Source of the DNA: UBA1413 sp964567485
GTDB lineage: Bacteria; Bacteroidota; Bacteroidia; Bacteroidales; Prolixibacteraceae
Length of the DNA: 64,000 bases
Direction of reading: 5' to 3'
Assembly (NCBI GenBank): GCA_964567485.1
Contig: CAZMMX010000011.1
Location: forward strand, 1-64,000
The notes under the pieces are model-generated. The model made no database searches. It was not told the origin of the DNA and saw only the letters and a list, made by a program, of their open reading frames with translations. The translations under genes and the position numbers were made by a program. Shown piece by piece: positions 50,829-59,909 of this stretch. Position 1 is the stretch's first letter, and every line of letters begins with the position of its first letter.

Positions 50829-51188
50829 ATGAAACGGATAGCATTTATTATGGCCATTGTGGCCTTCGTCGCCATGGCCAACGGAGCCACCGGACAGGAG
50901 AAAAAAAGTTCCACGGTCTGGTTTAAAAGCAATATGCACTGTGCCGCCTGCGAGAAGAGCCTTTTTGATCATCTTCGTTTTGAGAAAGGCGTGAAGGATC
51001 TCAAGGTGGATCATGTCTCCAACACGGTGAAGGTGGTCTATGACCCCCGGAAGAGCTCAGGAGAATCGCTGGCAAAAGCCATAGAGAAAAAGGGATACAC
51101 CGCCGGGAAAATCACCTCTGAGGAATACGACCGTATGCTTCAGTCCGGAGATAGCAAGGAAGCCTCTCAGGAAGAGCATAAGCATTGA
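50829..51188 (+). CDS. Exported HMA (heavy-metal-associated) domain protein
   Basis: A 119-residue protein: signal peptide (about 1-22, ending ANGATGQ), then one ferredoxin-like HMA domain (about 28-95) with the metal-binding MHCAAC (Cys38, Cys41) and the usual GVKDLKVDHVSNTVKVVYDPRKSSGESLAKAIEKKGY. The tail is charged and ends in EEHKH, which may add ligands. HMA domains bind Cu+ mostly, sometimes Zn2+ or Cd2+, and pass it to partner proteins. Being exported it acts in the periplasm. It ends the receptor operon. Confidence 0.93.
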   Translation: MKRIAFIMAIVAFVAMANGATGQEKKSSTVWFKSNMHCAACEKSLFDHLRFEKGVKDLKVDHVSNTVKVVYDPRKSSGESLAKAIEKKGYTAGKITSEEYDRMLQSGDSKEASQEEHKH

Positions 51189-51236
51189 CCGGTATCCTTT
51201 TTTTTACTTACTTTCGGGAAATAAAACCGATATCAG

Positions 51237-52688
51237 ATGCAAAGAATGATTTGGGCTGTGCTGGTCATGGCTGTTGTGTGGGTTTCCTGTCAGCCGCAAC
51301 AGGAGAAATGGGATTCGCTGTTGGAAAAGGAGAGCCGTTGGACGGCACTGGAGAGTCCGGCCACTTTCAGTTGGGAAGAGGGCAATTTGGTTTGTTCCGG
51401 AGGTGCTGGCACCCTGATTTTTGACGGTGGAAAGGAGTACCGGGACTTTGTTCTGGAAGCGGAGGTGATGACGGCCCCCGGATCGTTTGCCGAAATTATG
51501 TTTCACCAGTCACTGTCTGCCGCGATCACTCCTGTACAGGGGTATGGCGTGGTTATTGGCAATTCGGTGCAACAGGATGGGGATCCTGCGCGGGCCATGA
51601 AAACAGGAAGCCTGGCAGGCATCAGGCACCTTTATTTCCCCATGGCAGAAGATGGGGAGTGGTTCACCCTGATGGTCAGGGTCTCTGGAAATCAGGCCGA
51701 GACCTTTGTCAACGGGGTAAGGGTGATGGAATATATCCAGCCTCTCAACCCCTGGCGGAGTGCTGCCACGGGCGGGAAGTTATTTTCTTCGGGGACCTTT
51801 GCGGTACGTCATACTTCCGGGACGGTAAAAATGAGATCCCTGAAGGTAAAGACCCTCCCTGTCGGGGAGGTGGTTCCCCTGAAGGTCGACGAAGCCTGGG
51901 ATGCCCGGGTCACCCAACTGATGGAAGCCAATTTTCCGCTGATTGACTATCATATCCACCTGAAAGGAGGACTGACCATTGAAGAAGCCATTGAGAATTC
52001 CCAGAGGCTGGGGATCAACTATGGCATTGCCCCGAATTGCGGGCTTAAATTTCCGGTGACCGATGATGTCTCTCTGGCTGCTTACATGGATACCGTAAGG
52101 GGAAAACCTATTTTCAGGGGAATGCAGGCCGAAGGGAGGGAGTGGATCACCCTTTTCTCTCCTGAAGCGGTGGCGAAATTTGATTATGTCTTTACCGATG
52201 CCCTCACCTTTACCGATGACAAAGGGAGGAGAAACCGCCTGTGGATTCCCGAAGAGGTATGGGTGGAGGATGAGGAGAAGTTTATGGATCAGTTGGTGGC
52301 TAAGATCGAGGCGATCATGTCGCAGGAACCTGTGGATATCTATGTAAATCCCACGCTTCTGCCCGATGCCCTGATGCCCCGCTATGAGCTGTTATGGACT
52401 CCGGAAAGGGTGGAAAGGGTGATCAGGGTACTCAGGGATAACCACGTAGCCCTGGAAATCAACGCCCGTTACCAGGTGCCCTCAGCCGCCATCATCAGGG
52501 CAGCCCGGGAGGCCGGACTGAAATTTTCGCTGGGGACCAACAATGCTGCTGCGGACCTGGGACAGCTGGAATACAGCCTGCAGATGATCGATGAATGCGG
52601 CATCACTCCTGTCGAGATCTTCTTCCCGGTGGTCCATGAAAAGAAACCGGTTTTGGTCAGGGGACTCCCTGCGAACATTACGGGATAA
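51237..52688 (+). CDS. Lipoprotein with DUF1080 and PHP-like metal-hydrolase domains
   Basis: A 483-residue lipoprotein (lipobox WVSC, Cys18). Residues about 28-210 form a DUF1080/LamG-like sugar-binding sandwich (SPATFSWEEGNLVCSGGAGTLIF, YRDFVLEAEVM, GEWFTLMVRVSGNQAETFVNG). Residues about 225-480 resemble PHP-type phosphoesterase/amidohydrolase domains: LIDYHIHLKGGL carries the HxH metal pair, followed by YGIAPNCG, RGMQAEGREW with a candidate Glu, and ALEINARYQVPS. Where PHP enzymes usually have SLGSDAH, here SLGTNNAAADLG lacks the final Asp and His, so the metal centre is altered. Both domains together suggest processing of a carbohydrate at the surface; activity is unproven. It lies 48 bases after the HMA gene. 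Confidence 0.78.
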   Translation: MQRMIWAVLVMAVVWVSCQPQQEKWDSLLEKESRWTALESPATFSWEEGNLVCSGGAGTLIFDGGKEYRDFVLEAEVMTAPGSFAEIMFHQSLSAAITPVQGYGVVIGNSVQQDGDPARAMKTGSLAGIRHLYFPMAEDGEWFTLMVRVSGNQAETFVNGVRVMEYIQPLNPWRSAATGGKLFSSGTFAVRHTSGTVKMRSLKVKTLPVGEVVPLKVDEAWDARVTQLMEANFPLIDYHIHLKGGLTIEEAIENSQRLGINYGIAPNCGLKFPVTDDVSLAAYMDTVRGKPIFRGMQAEGREWITLFSPEAVAKFDYVFTDALTFTDDKGRRNRLWIPEEVWVEDEEKFMDQLVAKIEAIMSQEPVDIYVNPTLLPDALMPRYELLWTPERVERVIRVLRDNHVALEINARYQVPSAAIIRAAREAGLKFSLGTNNAAADLGQLEYSLQMIDECGITPVEIFFPVVHEKKPVLVRGLPANITG

Positions 52689-52695
52689 GGGATTT

Positions 52696-53979
52696 TTACA
52701 TCAGTCCCTTGAGAATATAAGCGAGGGAGACCCCCAGGTAATTGCCGACGGCATAACCGATCAGTCCGTTCGCGATACCGGTCAGGATAACCTCTTTGTT
52801 CCGGATGGAAGCAGCAACAGCAGGGATAAAGGGTGGGGAAAAGGTAAGGGCGGTGATGGTGATGATCGTGGTGTCGGTGTCGGCCTTAAAGATCTTTGAA
52901 AGCCCCACATGGATGATAATTGAACCGAAAACGGCGACGGCGACGAAGAGGAAGAGGTTCAGGAATTCGATGCTGAACATGGCCCTGAGGTCGGCCATGG
53001 AGGCGATGACCAGCGAGAAGACGATGATAAAGTACATTCCCAGCTGGAAGGTGTGTTCGATGGCGTTGATTTTTTTGACCAGGGAGGCCATTAATCCCAG
53101 AGTCGTCAGCGTCAGGATGATGACAGTAGTCTGAATCTCCTTGGGAACCAGGAGTCCCGCTCCGTAACTGACTGCCACGATGGCTATGGAAATTCCCATG
53201 GCAACGAGCAGTTGCCTGAACGATTTCCAGGAGAGCATTCCCAGGTAATTGTCGACGCCTTCGGTTTCCTTGATGACCTTGCAAACGGCCTTATGCTTTT
53301 TAGTGTCGGAGAAGTGAACGAGGAAGAGATTAAATACCCTCTGGGCGGCGGTCATCAGGAAAATCAGGACAAAAGCACTCAGCACCATGTCGTAGGTGTT
53401 GGTCAGTATGAAAACGGTAGGGGAGACTTTCAGTGCCGTGGCGATGGCCACCAGGTTGGGTGTCCCTCCGGTGTAAACCCCCACGAGCATGCCTCCCACT
53501 TTCCATCCTTCCGGAATGCTATCGCCCAGCCACAGGAAACCGGCGAAGATGACGATGATCAGGGAGACCACGCCCAGGATCAGGGATTTCATGGCTTCCG
53601 GGGCCAGGTGAAGCCATCTTTTCAGGTCAAGCGAGAAGAGCAGCAGGGGAATGGCGATGAGAATGACAATATTGGAAGTCAGACTTTGCATGGAAGCCAT
53701 CTGATTGACCATGATGTCGTTGGCGGTGATGGTTCCGGCCTCGGCCATGGACCTGACCTGGTCGGCAGGCAGAAAGAGGGATCCATCGGGTGCCGGCAGG
53801 TTCGCCCGGTAAGCATCGCTCCCCCGGGGCAGAATCCGGATATTCCCCACCACAATCCCCAGAAGATAGGCAATGGCAATGGAGCCTACCCTGTTGATGG
53901 TTTTATTGATGTGTGTGAGATAGATGATCAGAATGGGAGTGAGAAAATAGAAGAGCAAAAGTGAAATGGTCAGAATCAT
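52696..53979 (-). CDS. DUF819 family integral membrane protein
   Basis: A 427-residue inner-membrane protein with about eleven hydrophobic helices. DUF819/YjcL signatures: GIVVGNIRILP, NIVILIAIPLLLFSLDLKRWLHLAPEAMKS, GGMLVGVYTGGTPNLVAIATAL, and a C-terminal ALTFSPPFIPAVAASIRNKEVILTGIANGLIGYAVGNYLG. The family is related to keto-acid transporters of unknown substrate. Convergent with the DUF1080-PHP gene (7 bases) and preceded by a promoter motif. Confidence 0.92.
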   Translation of the reverse strand: MILTISLLLFYFLTPILIIYLTHINKTINRVGSIAIAYLLGIVVGNIRILPRGSDAYRANLPAPDGSLFLPADQVRSMAEAGTITANDIMVNQMASMQSLTSNIVILIAIPLLLFSLDLKRWLHLAPEAMKSLILGVVSLIIVIFAGFLWLGDSIPEGWKVGGMLVGVYTGGTPNLVAIATALKVSPTVFILTNTYDMVLSAFVLIFLMTAAQRVFNLFLVHFSDTKKHKAVCKVIKETEGVDNYLGMLSWKSFRQLLVAMGISIAIVAVSYGAGLLVPKEIQTTVIILTLTTLGLMASLVKKINAIEHTFQLGMYFIIVFSLVIASMADLRAMFSIEFLNLFLFVAVAVFGSIIIHVGLSKIFKADTDTTIITITALTFSPPFIPAVAASIRNKEVILTGIANGLIGYAVGNYLGVSLAYILKGLM

Positions 53980-53998
53980 CTTTGTTCAGTTTATGGAG

Positions 53999-54006
53999 CA
54001 AAGGTA
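53999..54006 (-). promoter_or_regulatory. -7 promoter element of DUF819 gene
   Basis: On the minus strand TACCTTTG is an exact TAnnTTTG match, 19 bases before the ATG at 53979. No clear -33 TTTG. Confidence 0.45.
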
Positions 54007-54020
54007 AGTAATTCACCCGA

Positions 54021-54068
54021 AAAAGAAACCCTCTCTTTCAGAAAGGGTTTTCTGAGAGAGAGGGTTTC
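54021..54068 (-). terminator. Rho-independent terminator of carboxynorspermidine dehydrogenase gene
   Basis: A stem of about 20 bases (arms 54025-54044 and 54049-54068, one G-T) encloses a short loop. On the minus strand it is followed by a T-rich tail (TTTTTC at 54020-54025). It lies 41 bases after the stop at 54110 and before the DUF819 promoter. Confidence 0.85.
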
Positions 54069-54109
54069 TTTATTTCCGTGGGAAATCCGGAAGATAGGGC
54101 GACATAAGG

Positions 54110-55303
54110 TTAAAGCTCCAGGTCAATGTCGTGAAGTTCATGCCAGGGAAGCCCGTTCTGGTTGAGGGCGGTCATGAAGGGGTCGGGATCAAACTCTTCT
54201 ACGTTGAAGACTCCCGGTTTTTTCCAGTGTTCCTTCAGGTACATCATGGCGCCGATCATTGCCGGTACGCCGGTGGTGTAGCTGACCGCCTGGGTGCCAG
54301 TTTCGGCATAGGCGGCTTCGTGGCTGCAGTTGTTGTAAACGTAGTAGGTTTTTTCCCTGCCATTTTTGATTCCCCTGATGCGGCAGCCAATGGAGGTCCA
54401 TCCCTTGTAATTCTCACCGAGGTCCCCGGGGTTGGGGAGCACAGCTTTTAGGAACTGGATGGGCACGATCTCGTGACCTTCATACATCACCGGTTCAATT
54501 CCGGCCATGCCGATATTCTGGATCACCCGCAAATGGGTCAGGTATTCCTGTCCGAAGGTCATCCAGAACCGGGCCCTCTTCAGCGTCGGGAAGTTTTTGA
54601 CCAGCGATTCCAGCTCTTCGTGGTAAATGAGGTAAGACTCCTTGGGGCCGATCTCAGGGTAATTGAGGGGTTTATGAATCTCGTGGGGTTCTGTTTCCAC
54701 CCATTTACCATTATCATAGAATTTCCCCTTCTGGGTGACTTCGCGGATATTAATCTCAGGGTTGAAGTTGGTGGCAAAGGCTTTGCCATGGTCTCCGGCA
54801 TTGCAGTCGACGATGTCGAGGGTGTGGATTTCGTCGAAATGGTGTTTAGCTGCGTAGGCGGTGAATACGCTGGTGACTCCCGGATCAAAGCCGCATCCCA
54901 GGATGGCGGTGATGCCGGCGTCGCGGAATCTCTCCTGGTAAGCCCACTGCCATTTATATTCGAATTTGGCTTCATCCCTCGGCTCATAGTTGGCGGTATC
55001 GAGGTAGCTGGTTTCGGTTTCGAGGCAGGCATCCATGATGGTGAGGTCCTGGTAGGGCAGGGCCACATTGACCACCAGGTCAGGCTTGAAGGTGCGTATC
55101 AGGGATACCAGTTGTGGCACATTGTCGGCATCCACTTTAGCCGTTTTTATGCGGTCACCCCCAATTTTACGGGCGATGGCATCACATTTGGATTTGGTAC
55201 GGCTGGCCAGCATAATGTCGCTGAAAACTTCAGGCATGGCTGCCATCTTGTGCACGACAACGGTGCCTACACCCCCTGCTCCAATGACTAATACTCTTCC
55301 CAT
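54110..55303 (-). CDS. Carboxynorspermidine dehydrogenase (saccharopine dehydrogenase family)
   Basis: A 397-residue NADPH enzyme that condenses L-aspartate semialdehyde with 1,3-diaminopropane or putrescine to carboxynorspermidine or carboxyspermidine, in the alternative polyamine pathway. Rossmann motif VLVIGAGGVGTVVVHKMA, DTANYEPRDEAKFEYKWQWAYQERFRDAGITAILGCGFDPGVTSVFTAYA, and YNNCSHEAAYAETGTQAVSYTTGVPAMIGA are characteristic. In Bacteroidota this is how spermidine is made. The partner decarboxylase gene (nspC) is not in the window. Monocistronic with its own terminator; 32 bases follow the end of the upstream coiled-coil gene. Confidence 0.93.
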   Translation of the reverse strand: MGRVLVIGAGGVGTVVVHKMAAMPEVFSDIMLASRTKSKCDAIARKIGGDRIKTAKVDADNVPQLVSLIRTFKPDLVVNVALPYQDLTIMDACLETETSYLDTANYEPRDEAKFEYKWQWAYQERFRDAGITAILGCGFDPGVTSVFTAYAAKHHFDEIHTLDIVDCNAGDHGKAFATNFNPEINIREVTQKGKFYDNGKWVETEPHEIHKPLNYPEIGPKESYLIYHEELESLVKNFPTLKRARFWMTFGQEYLTHLRVIQNIGMAGIEPVMYEGHEIVPIQFLKAVLPNPGDLGENYKGWTSIGCRIRGIKNGREKTYYVYNNCSHEAAYAETGTQAVSYTTGVPAMIGAMMYLKEHWKKPGVFNVEEFDPDPFMTALNQNGLPWHELHDIDLEL

Positions 55304-55335
55304 ATTGACTTTTTTTTACAAATATGCATTTTATT

Positions 55336-58277
55336 TCACTCTCCAGCCATGGCTTTCTTCAAATTTTCCAGTTTTGCCGCAACCCGGGGGTCTCCTGGTT
55401 TCAGATGCTTTGCCCGGTGGTACCAAACCCTGGCAACGTTATAGTTTTTACCGCTTAGTGCTTTGTCTCCTTCTTGCAGATATTCCAGGAAGGAATTCTC
55501 GGCATTTCCCTGTATTCTTTCGGCCACTTTCATCTGGATATCGGCGATCTGGTCTTTGGCGTACTGGTCGTCGGCCTTTATGGTGAGGGCCCTGTTGTAC
55601 CAACCCCGGGCAACAGCCAGTTGTCCGGCGCGGAAGGCCTCATCCCCCTTGTCGATATACTCCTGGAATTCCCTGTCGCGCTGAGAGAGTTGCAGGGAGC
55701 CCAGGATGCCATTGATCTCAGCGATGCGGCCGGTGGGGTAGGGCTCATTGGCTTTGATCTCCAAGGCTTTATAGTACCAGGCCCTGGAAACGTTGTATTC
55801 TTTGCCCTCGAAGGTCTGGTCGGCGGTTGCAATGATCCCGTTATACAATGCGTCCGTCTCGTTAGTGACGGCTTTTGTGCGTGCCGCGGCTTCTGCTTCC
55901 TTTTCTGCGGCAATGCGGGCCTTTTCGGCTTCGGCTGCCAGCCGTTCTGCTTCCAGTTTTGCCAGCCTTTCAGNNNNNNNNNNNNNNNNNNNNNNNNNNN
56001 NNNNNNNNNNNNNNNNNNNNNNNNNNNNNNNNNNNNNNNNNNNNNNNNNNNNNNNNNNNNNNNNNNNNNNNNNTGACGCGCCTTTTCGGCTTCGGCTGCC
56101 AGCCGTTCTGCTTCCAGTTTTGCCAGCCGTTCAGTCTCGATACGTGCCTTTTCTTCGGCGACTCTGGCCTGTTCTGCGGTAATGGCGTCGATGCGGGCGA
56201 TCATTTCCCCGGGGTATTTTTCTTCACTTATGGCCTGTTGTGCCTTGAGGAATGCCTCCCGGGCTGAGGGATAAGCCTGGCGCCTGAATTCCCGGTCCCC
56301 GGCAGCCACCGCCTCGTTGTAGGCTTGCTGGGCTGCCGCCAGGTTGGCCAGTAGGGTTTCACTTTCCGTGATCTTTTGCTGCGGGTAATTCTCTTCTGGT
56401 TTTTCCCTGAGGGCGTTACGGTATAATGTGATGGCCTGGCTATACTGTTTCTGGGTGAAGAATTCGTCACCCCGGGTGATGGCTTCGGCATATCTTTTTT
56501 CCTGTTCCGCCAGGGCAGCCAGACGTGCTGCTTCTTCGCGGGCCGTTTTTTCTTCGGCCAGGCGTAATTTTTCGGCTTCCAGCTGTGCCTGCCGTTCGGC
56601 TACGAGGCGTTCTTTTTCGCGGGTGAGCTGTTCCTCGCGGGCTTCGATTTCATCTATCTTTTCCAGCATTTGTGCAGGATAGGGTTCTGCGCTCAGGGCA
56701 TTCTGGGCCTCTTCATAAGCCCTGCGTGCCTGCCGGTAATTATTCTGTTTGAACGCCTTATCTCCAGTGGCTACGGCGGCATCGTAGGCTTTTCGGGCAG
56801 CTGCCAGCTCAGCAAGGATGGTCTCAGCCTCGGCGATTCTGGAGGAGGGATAGCTCTCTTCCGGTTTAATCCTGAGGGCTGAACGGTACCCGGTGATCGC
56901 CCGGGTGTAATCCTGTTGTGTGAAGGCCTGATCAGCTGAGGCAATGGCGTCGTTATACTCCTTTGCCTGTTGGGCGAGGGCTTCCTGGCGGGCTGCCTCC
57001 TCCAGTGCGGCCTGTCGGTGCTGTTCTGCCTCTGCCGCTTCCCGGGCTGCGAGTTCCTGTGCCAGCCGTTCGGCCTCCAAGCGGGCTTTCTCGGCTTCCG
57101 CCGCCTTTTGTTCAGCCTCCAGGCGTGCCTGCCGTTCGGCTTCCACACGTGCCTTTTCTTCGGCCATGCGGGCTTTTTCGGCTTCGGCGGCTAGTCGCTC
57201 CGCTTCCAGGGTGGCGAGGCGTTCGGCTTCGCGACGTGCATTTTCTTCAGCCAGCCAGCGCTCTTCGGCTTCGGTGGCCAGGCGTGCTGCCTGTTCCTGT
57301 GCCAGCCGTTCGGCCTCTAACCGGGCCTTTTCCTGTGCCAGACGTGCCTGTTCTGTTTCGGCGACCAGCCTGTCGATTTCGGAGATGCGCCCGGAAGCAT
57401 AAGGGTCTCCCCCCTTAACTTCAAGTGCCAGAGAGTACTGTTCTCTGGCGCCCGGCCATGCCATCAGCCCGAAAAGCCGGTCGGCTTCCCCGATTATTTC
57501 CTTATACCTTTCGGCATTCTGCCGGTCGAGTTCTGCCTGCAATCCCAGAATAGCTATCAGGTCGTTGATTTCGGCGATCCTGTCTTTTGGAAACTGCTCA
57601 TTCGGGAATACCCGGCTAGCGGCCTTGTAATCCCCCAAAGAAGCGATATATTCACCCTGGTCGAATTCGCTGCCTGCCTTTTTCAGCAGACCGTCATATT
57701 CCTTTTTTAGTTCCGCGAGTTCTGCTGCCGAGAGCTTCTTTAACAGATCAGCTTCCCTTCTGACATTCTGGCTCTGCCAGATGGCCTGGTCAATCAGCCT
57801 TTTGATCTGGGGATTGTTATAATAGGTCTCGGGAATGAAATTGTCTACCGAAGAAGAATAGTATATTTTCATGATAGCATTCTCGGAAAAGGTACGGTCG
57901 ACGCCTTTTATTTCCGTAAAAAGGTTCACATCGACCGGAAAGGGAGGGAACTTGCGATCACGGCGAAGGACTTCGGGGGGGACATGTGTGGAAATGACGA
58001 TTTTTTGGGGAAAGTTCTCATTTCTCTGAAAGATAAGGACATAGTCATTGTTGAATTCGAATCTGAGTTCGAATTTTCCGTCGGGCAGCACCTGGTAGTC
58101 CTTCATGGGCTGTCCGTTGCGGTTCATGCGTATGATGGCGCCGTTCACATTTCCCTGTTCCGTGGTGACTTTTCCTGTCAGGAAAAGACCTCCGGGTTCC
58201 TGCTGGGCGGCTGATATTGCCGGTATGACGAGCAGTAGAAGTATGATGCGGGCGAACATCCTGTAAAAATGCTCCAT
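55336..58277 (-). CDS. Large exported coiled-coil/TPR-like repeat protein, interrupted by scaffold gap
   Basis: One gene read through two frames because 100 Ns (55974-56073) break it; the gap length is arbitrary so the frame cannot be kept. ATG 58277 gives signal peptide MEHFYRMFARIILLLLVIPAISAAQ (58316 is the frame limit). A small beta domain (about 30-110; FLTGKVTTEQGNVNGAIIRMNRNG, like a carboxypeptidase regulatory fold) precedes TPR-like units (ASVGDYKAASRVFPNEQFPKDRIAEIN), then long heptad arrays rich in Glu, Ala, Arg and Leu (ERLAKLEAERLAAEAEKAR repeated), alternating with 'Y..AI..GD..F....Y..A' units. The end (55336-55848) has three such units and ends KKAMAGE. Structural or scaffolding envelope role is inferred; no enzyme motif. 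Confidence 0.75.
55919..55973 (-). repeat. 55-bp direct repeat, left copy, abutting the N run
   Basis: This 55-base segment is identical to 56080-56134 except for one base near the end. It encodes the ERLAKLEAERLAAEAEKA coiled-coil unit and directly abuts the 100-N run. Confidence 0.9.
55974..56073. other. Scaffold gap of 100 Ns
   Basis: Exactly 100 Ns inside the coiled-coil gene, a length normally used as a placeholder of unknown true size. Because flanking copies of a 55-base repeat border it, the assembler probably could not resolve the number of repeat units. Confidence 0.98.
56080..56134 (-). repeat. 55-bp direct repeat, right copy
   Basis: Matches 55919-55973 with one mismatch (54 of 55). 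It lies six bases from the N run. Related but diverged units continue to about 57400 in the same gene. Confidence 0.9.
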
Positions 58278-58426
58278 AGTTAATACCTTACCAAGAAGAA
58301 ACGCAAAATAAAACAAATAATTATCCTGTTGTTTTTTTTACCGGTGATCTTCCGGTTTTTATCAGAGGAGCCCTACGTAATCTCAGAATATTTGTGTTAG
58401 TTTGAGGAAATAACTGTTGCCGGAGT

Positions 58427-59902
58427 ATGAAAACAGAAGAAAAGGATCGCGAAATTCTCCTTTTTGAAGCTTTGCTGCCGCTGGTTTTTCTGATCGGGTT
58501 ACTGGCCGCCAATGTTTTTCTTTTTGAGGATACGCTGGCGGGGTCCAACCAGATGGCGCTGTTGTTGGCGGCAGCGGTGGCTTCCCTTCTGGCCTTCAGG
58601 ACGGGAGTCTCCTGGAAGAGGATACTGAAGAAGATGACGGGGACTATTCATTCGGCGATGCCTGCCATCCTGATTCTTCTGATCATTGGGGCCCTGGCGG
58701 GAACCTGGATGATCAGTGGTGTAGTTCCGGCCATGATATTTTACGGTTTAGAGATTATCTCGCCCCGTTTGTTTCTCTTCACAGCAGTGATCGTTGGGGC
58801 CATCGTGAGTGTGGCCACGGGGAGTTCCTGGTCGACGGTGGCGACCATCGGGGTGGCACTTCTGGGGATTGGCAAGGCCATCGGGATCAACGAGGCGGTA
58901 GTGGCCGGAGCCATCATCAGCGGGGCGTATTTTGGCGATAAGATGTCGCCCCTGAGTGATACCACGAATCTGGCGCCTGCCATGGCTGGTACCGATGTCT
59001 TCACCCATGTGAGGTACATGGCCTATACGACCACCCCTTCCATGATCCTCACTCTTATTATCTTTCTGGCGATTGGTTTCAGCTATGATTTCAGCGGCAG
59101 TGCTGTCGACGTGGAGAGTGTTCAGGGGACTATCAGTGCGACTTTTCATATCAGTTTGTGGCTTTTCCTGGTGCCTCTGTTTTTGCTGACGATCATCATC
59201 CTGAAGGTTCCTCCCTTGCCGGCGTTACTGGCCGGGGCCCTTGCCGGGGCGTTGTGTGCGGTGATCTTCCAGCCGCAGATCATCACCGGCGTGGCCGAGG
59301 ATGCCGGCAGTTACTTGCAGGCCTGTTACACTGCCTCCATGCAGGCGATGTTTGGCAAGGTGTCCCTCACCACTCCCAATGAAAACGTCAATGAACTACT
59401 GAGCACCACGGGAATGCGGGGGATGTTGGATACCATCTGGCTGATTCTTTCGGCGATGATTTTCGGGGGAGCCATGGAAGCTGCCGGATTCCTGCGCAGG
59501 ATCACCAGTCCGGTGATCAGGTACGCCAATACGGCAGCCTCCCTGGTAGCCTCCACGGTGGGTACCTGCCTCTTCTTCAACTTCACAGCTTCCGACCAGT
59601 ACATCTCCATCGTCATTCCGGGAAGGATGTACCGGAAGGCCTATCAGCAGATGGGGCTCAAGCCGGAAGTGCTCAGCCGTACCCTGGAGGATTCGGGGAC
59701 GATGACCTCCGTGCTGATTCCCTGGAATACCTGTGGGGCCACACAGTCACGCGTGCTGGGGGTGGCCACCCTCGACTACCTTCCCTATTGCTTCTTTAAC
59801 CTGATCAGTCCGGTGATGTCCATCCTTTTTGCCCTCTTCAATATCAGGATCCGCCGTATCCTGGGCGCGGCCTCCCCCGGTGAAACTGAGGCACTTTCCT
59901 GA
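58427..59902 (+). CDS. nhaC: NhaC family Na+/H+ antiporter
   Basis: A 491-residue inner-membrane protein with about twelve helices. NhaC signatures: FRTGVSWKRILKKMTGTIHSAMPAILILLIIGALAGTWMISG, VATGSSWSTVATIGVALLGIG, AGAIISGAYFGDKMSPLSDTTNLAPAMAGTD, and GTCLFFNFTASDQYISIVIPGRMY. The Asp pair of GDKMSPLSDTTN lies in the presumed ion path. It exports Na+ in exchange for H+, but relatives may exchange malate/lactate or other acids. Divergent from the coiled-coil gene, convergent with the AsmA-like gene (7 bases). Confidence 0.94.
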   Translation: MKTEEKDREILLFEALLPLVFLIGLLAANVFLFEDTLAGSNQMALLLAAAVASLLAFRTGVSWKRILKKMTGTIHSAMPAILILLIIGALAGTWMISGVVPAMIFYGLEIISPRLFLFTAVIVGAIVSVATGSSWSTVATIGVALLGIGKAIGINEAVVAGAIISGAYFGDKMSPLSDTTNLAPAMAGTDVFTHVRYMAYTTTPSMILTLIIFLAIGFSYDFSGSAVDVESVQGTISATFHISLWLFLVPLFLLTIIILKVPPLPALLAGALAGALCAVIFQPQIITGVAEDAGSYLQACYTASMQAMFGKVSLTTPNENVNELLSTTGMRGMLDTIWLILSAMIFGGAMEAAGFLRRITSPVIRYANTAASLVASTVGTCLFFNFTASDQYISIVIPGRMYRKAYQQMGLKPEVLSRTLEDSGTMTSVLIPWNTCGATQSRVLGVATLDYLPYCFFNLISPVMSILFALFNIRIRRILGAASPGETEALS

Positions 59903-59909
59903 CGGCCGG

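Noticed and set aside
49726..50844. Open frame of 372 codons opposite the TonB receptor
   Set aside because: Antisense to a clear outer-membrane barrel; no signal peptide or domain.
56080..57420. Repeats in the coiled-coil gene as a CRISPR array
   Set aside because: The repeats are in frame, encode Glu/Ala/Arg heptads, have no uniform spacers, and no cas gene is present.
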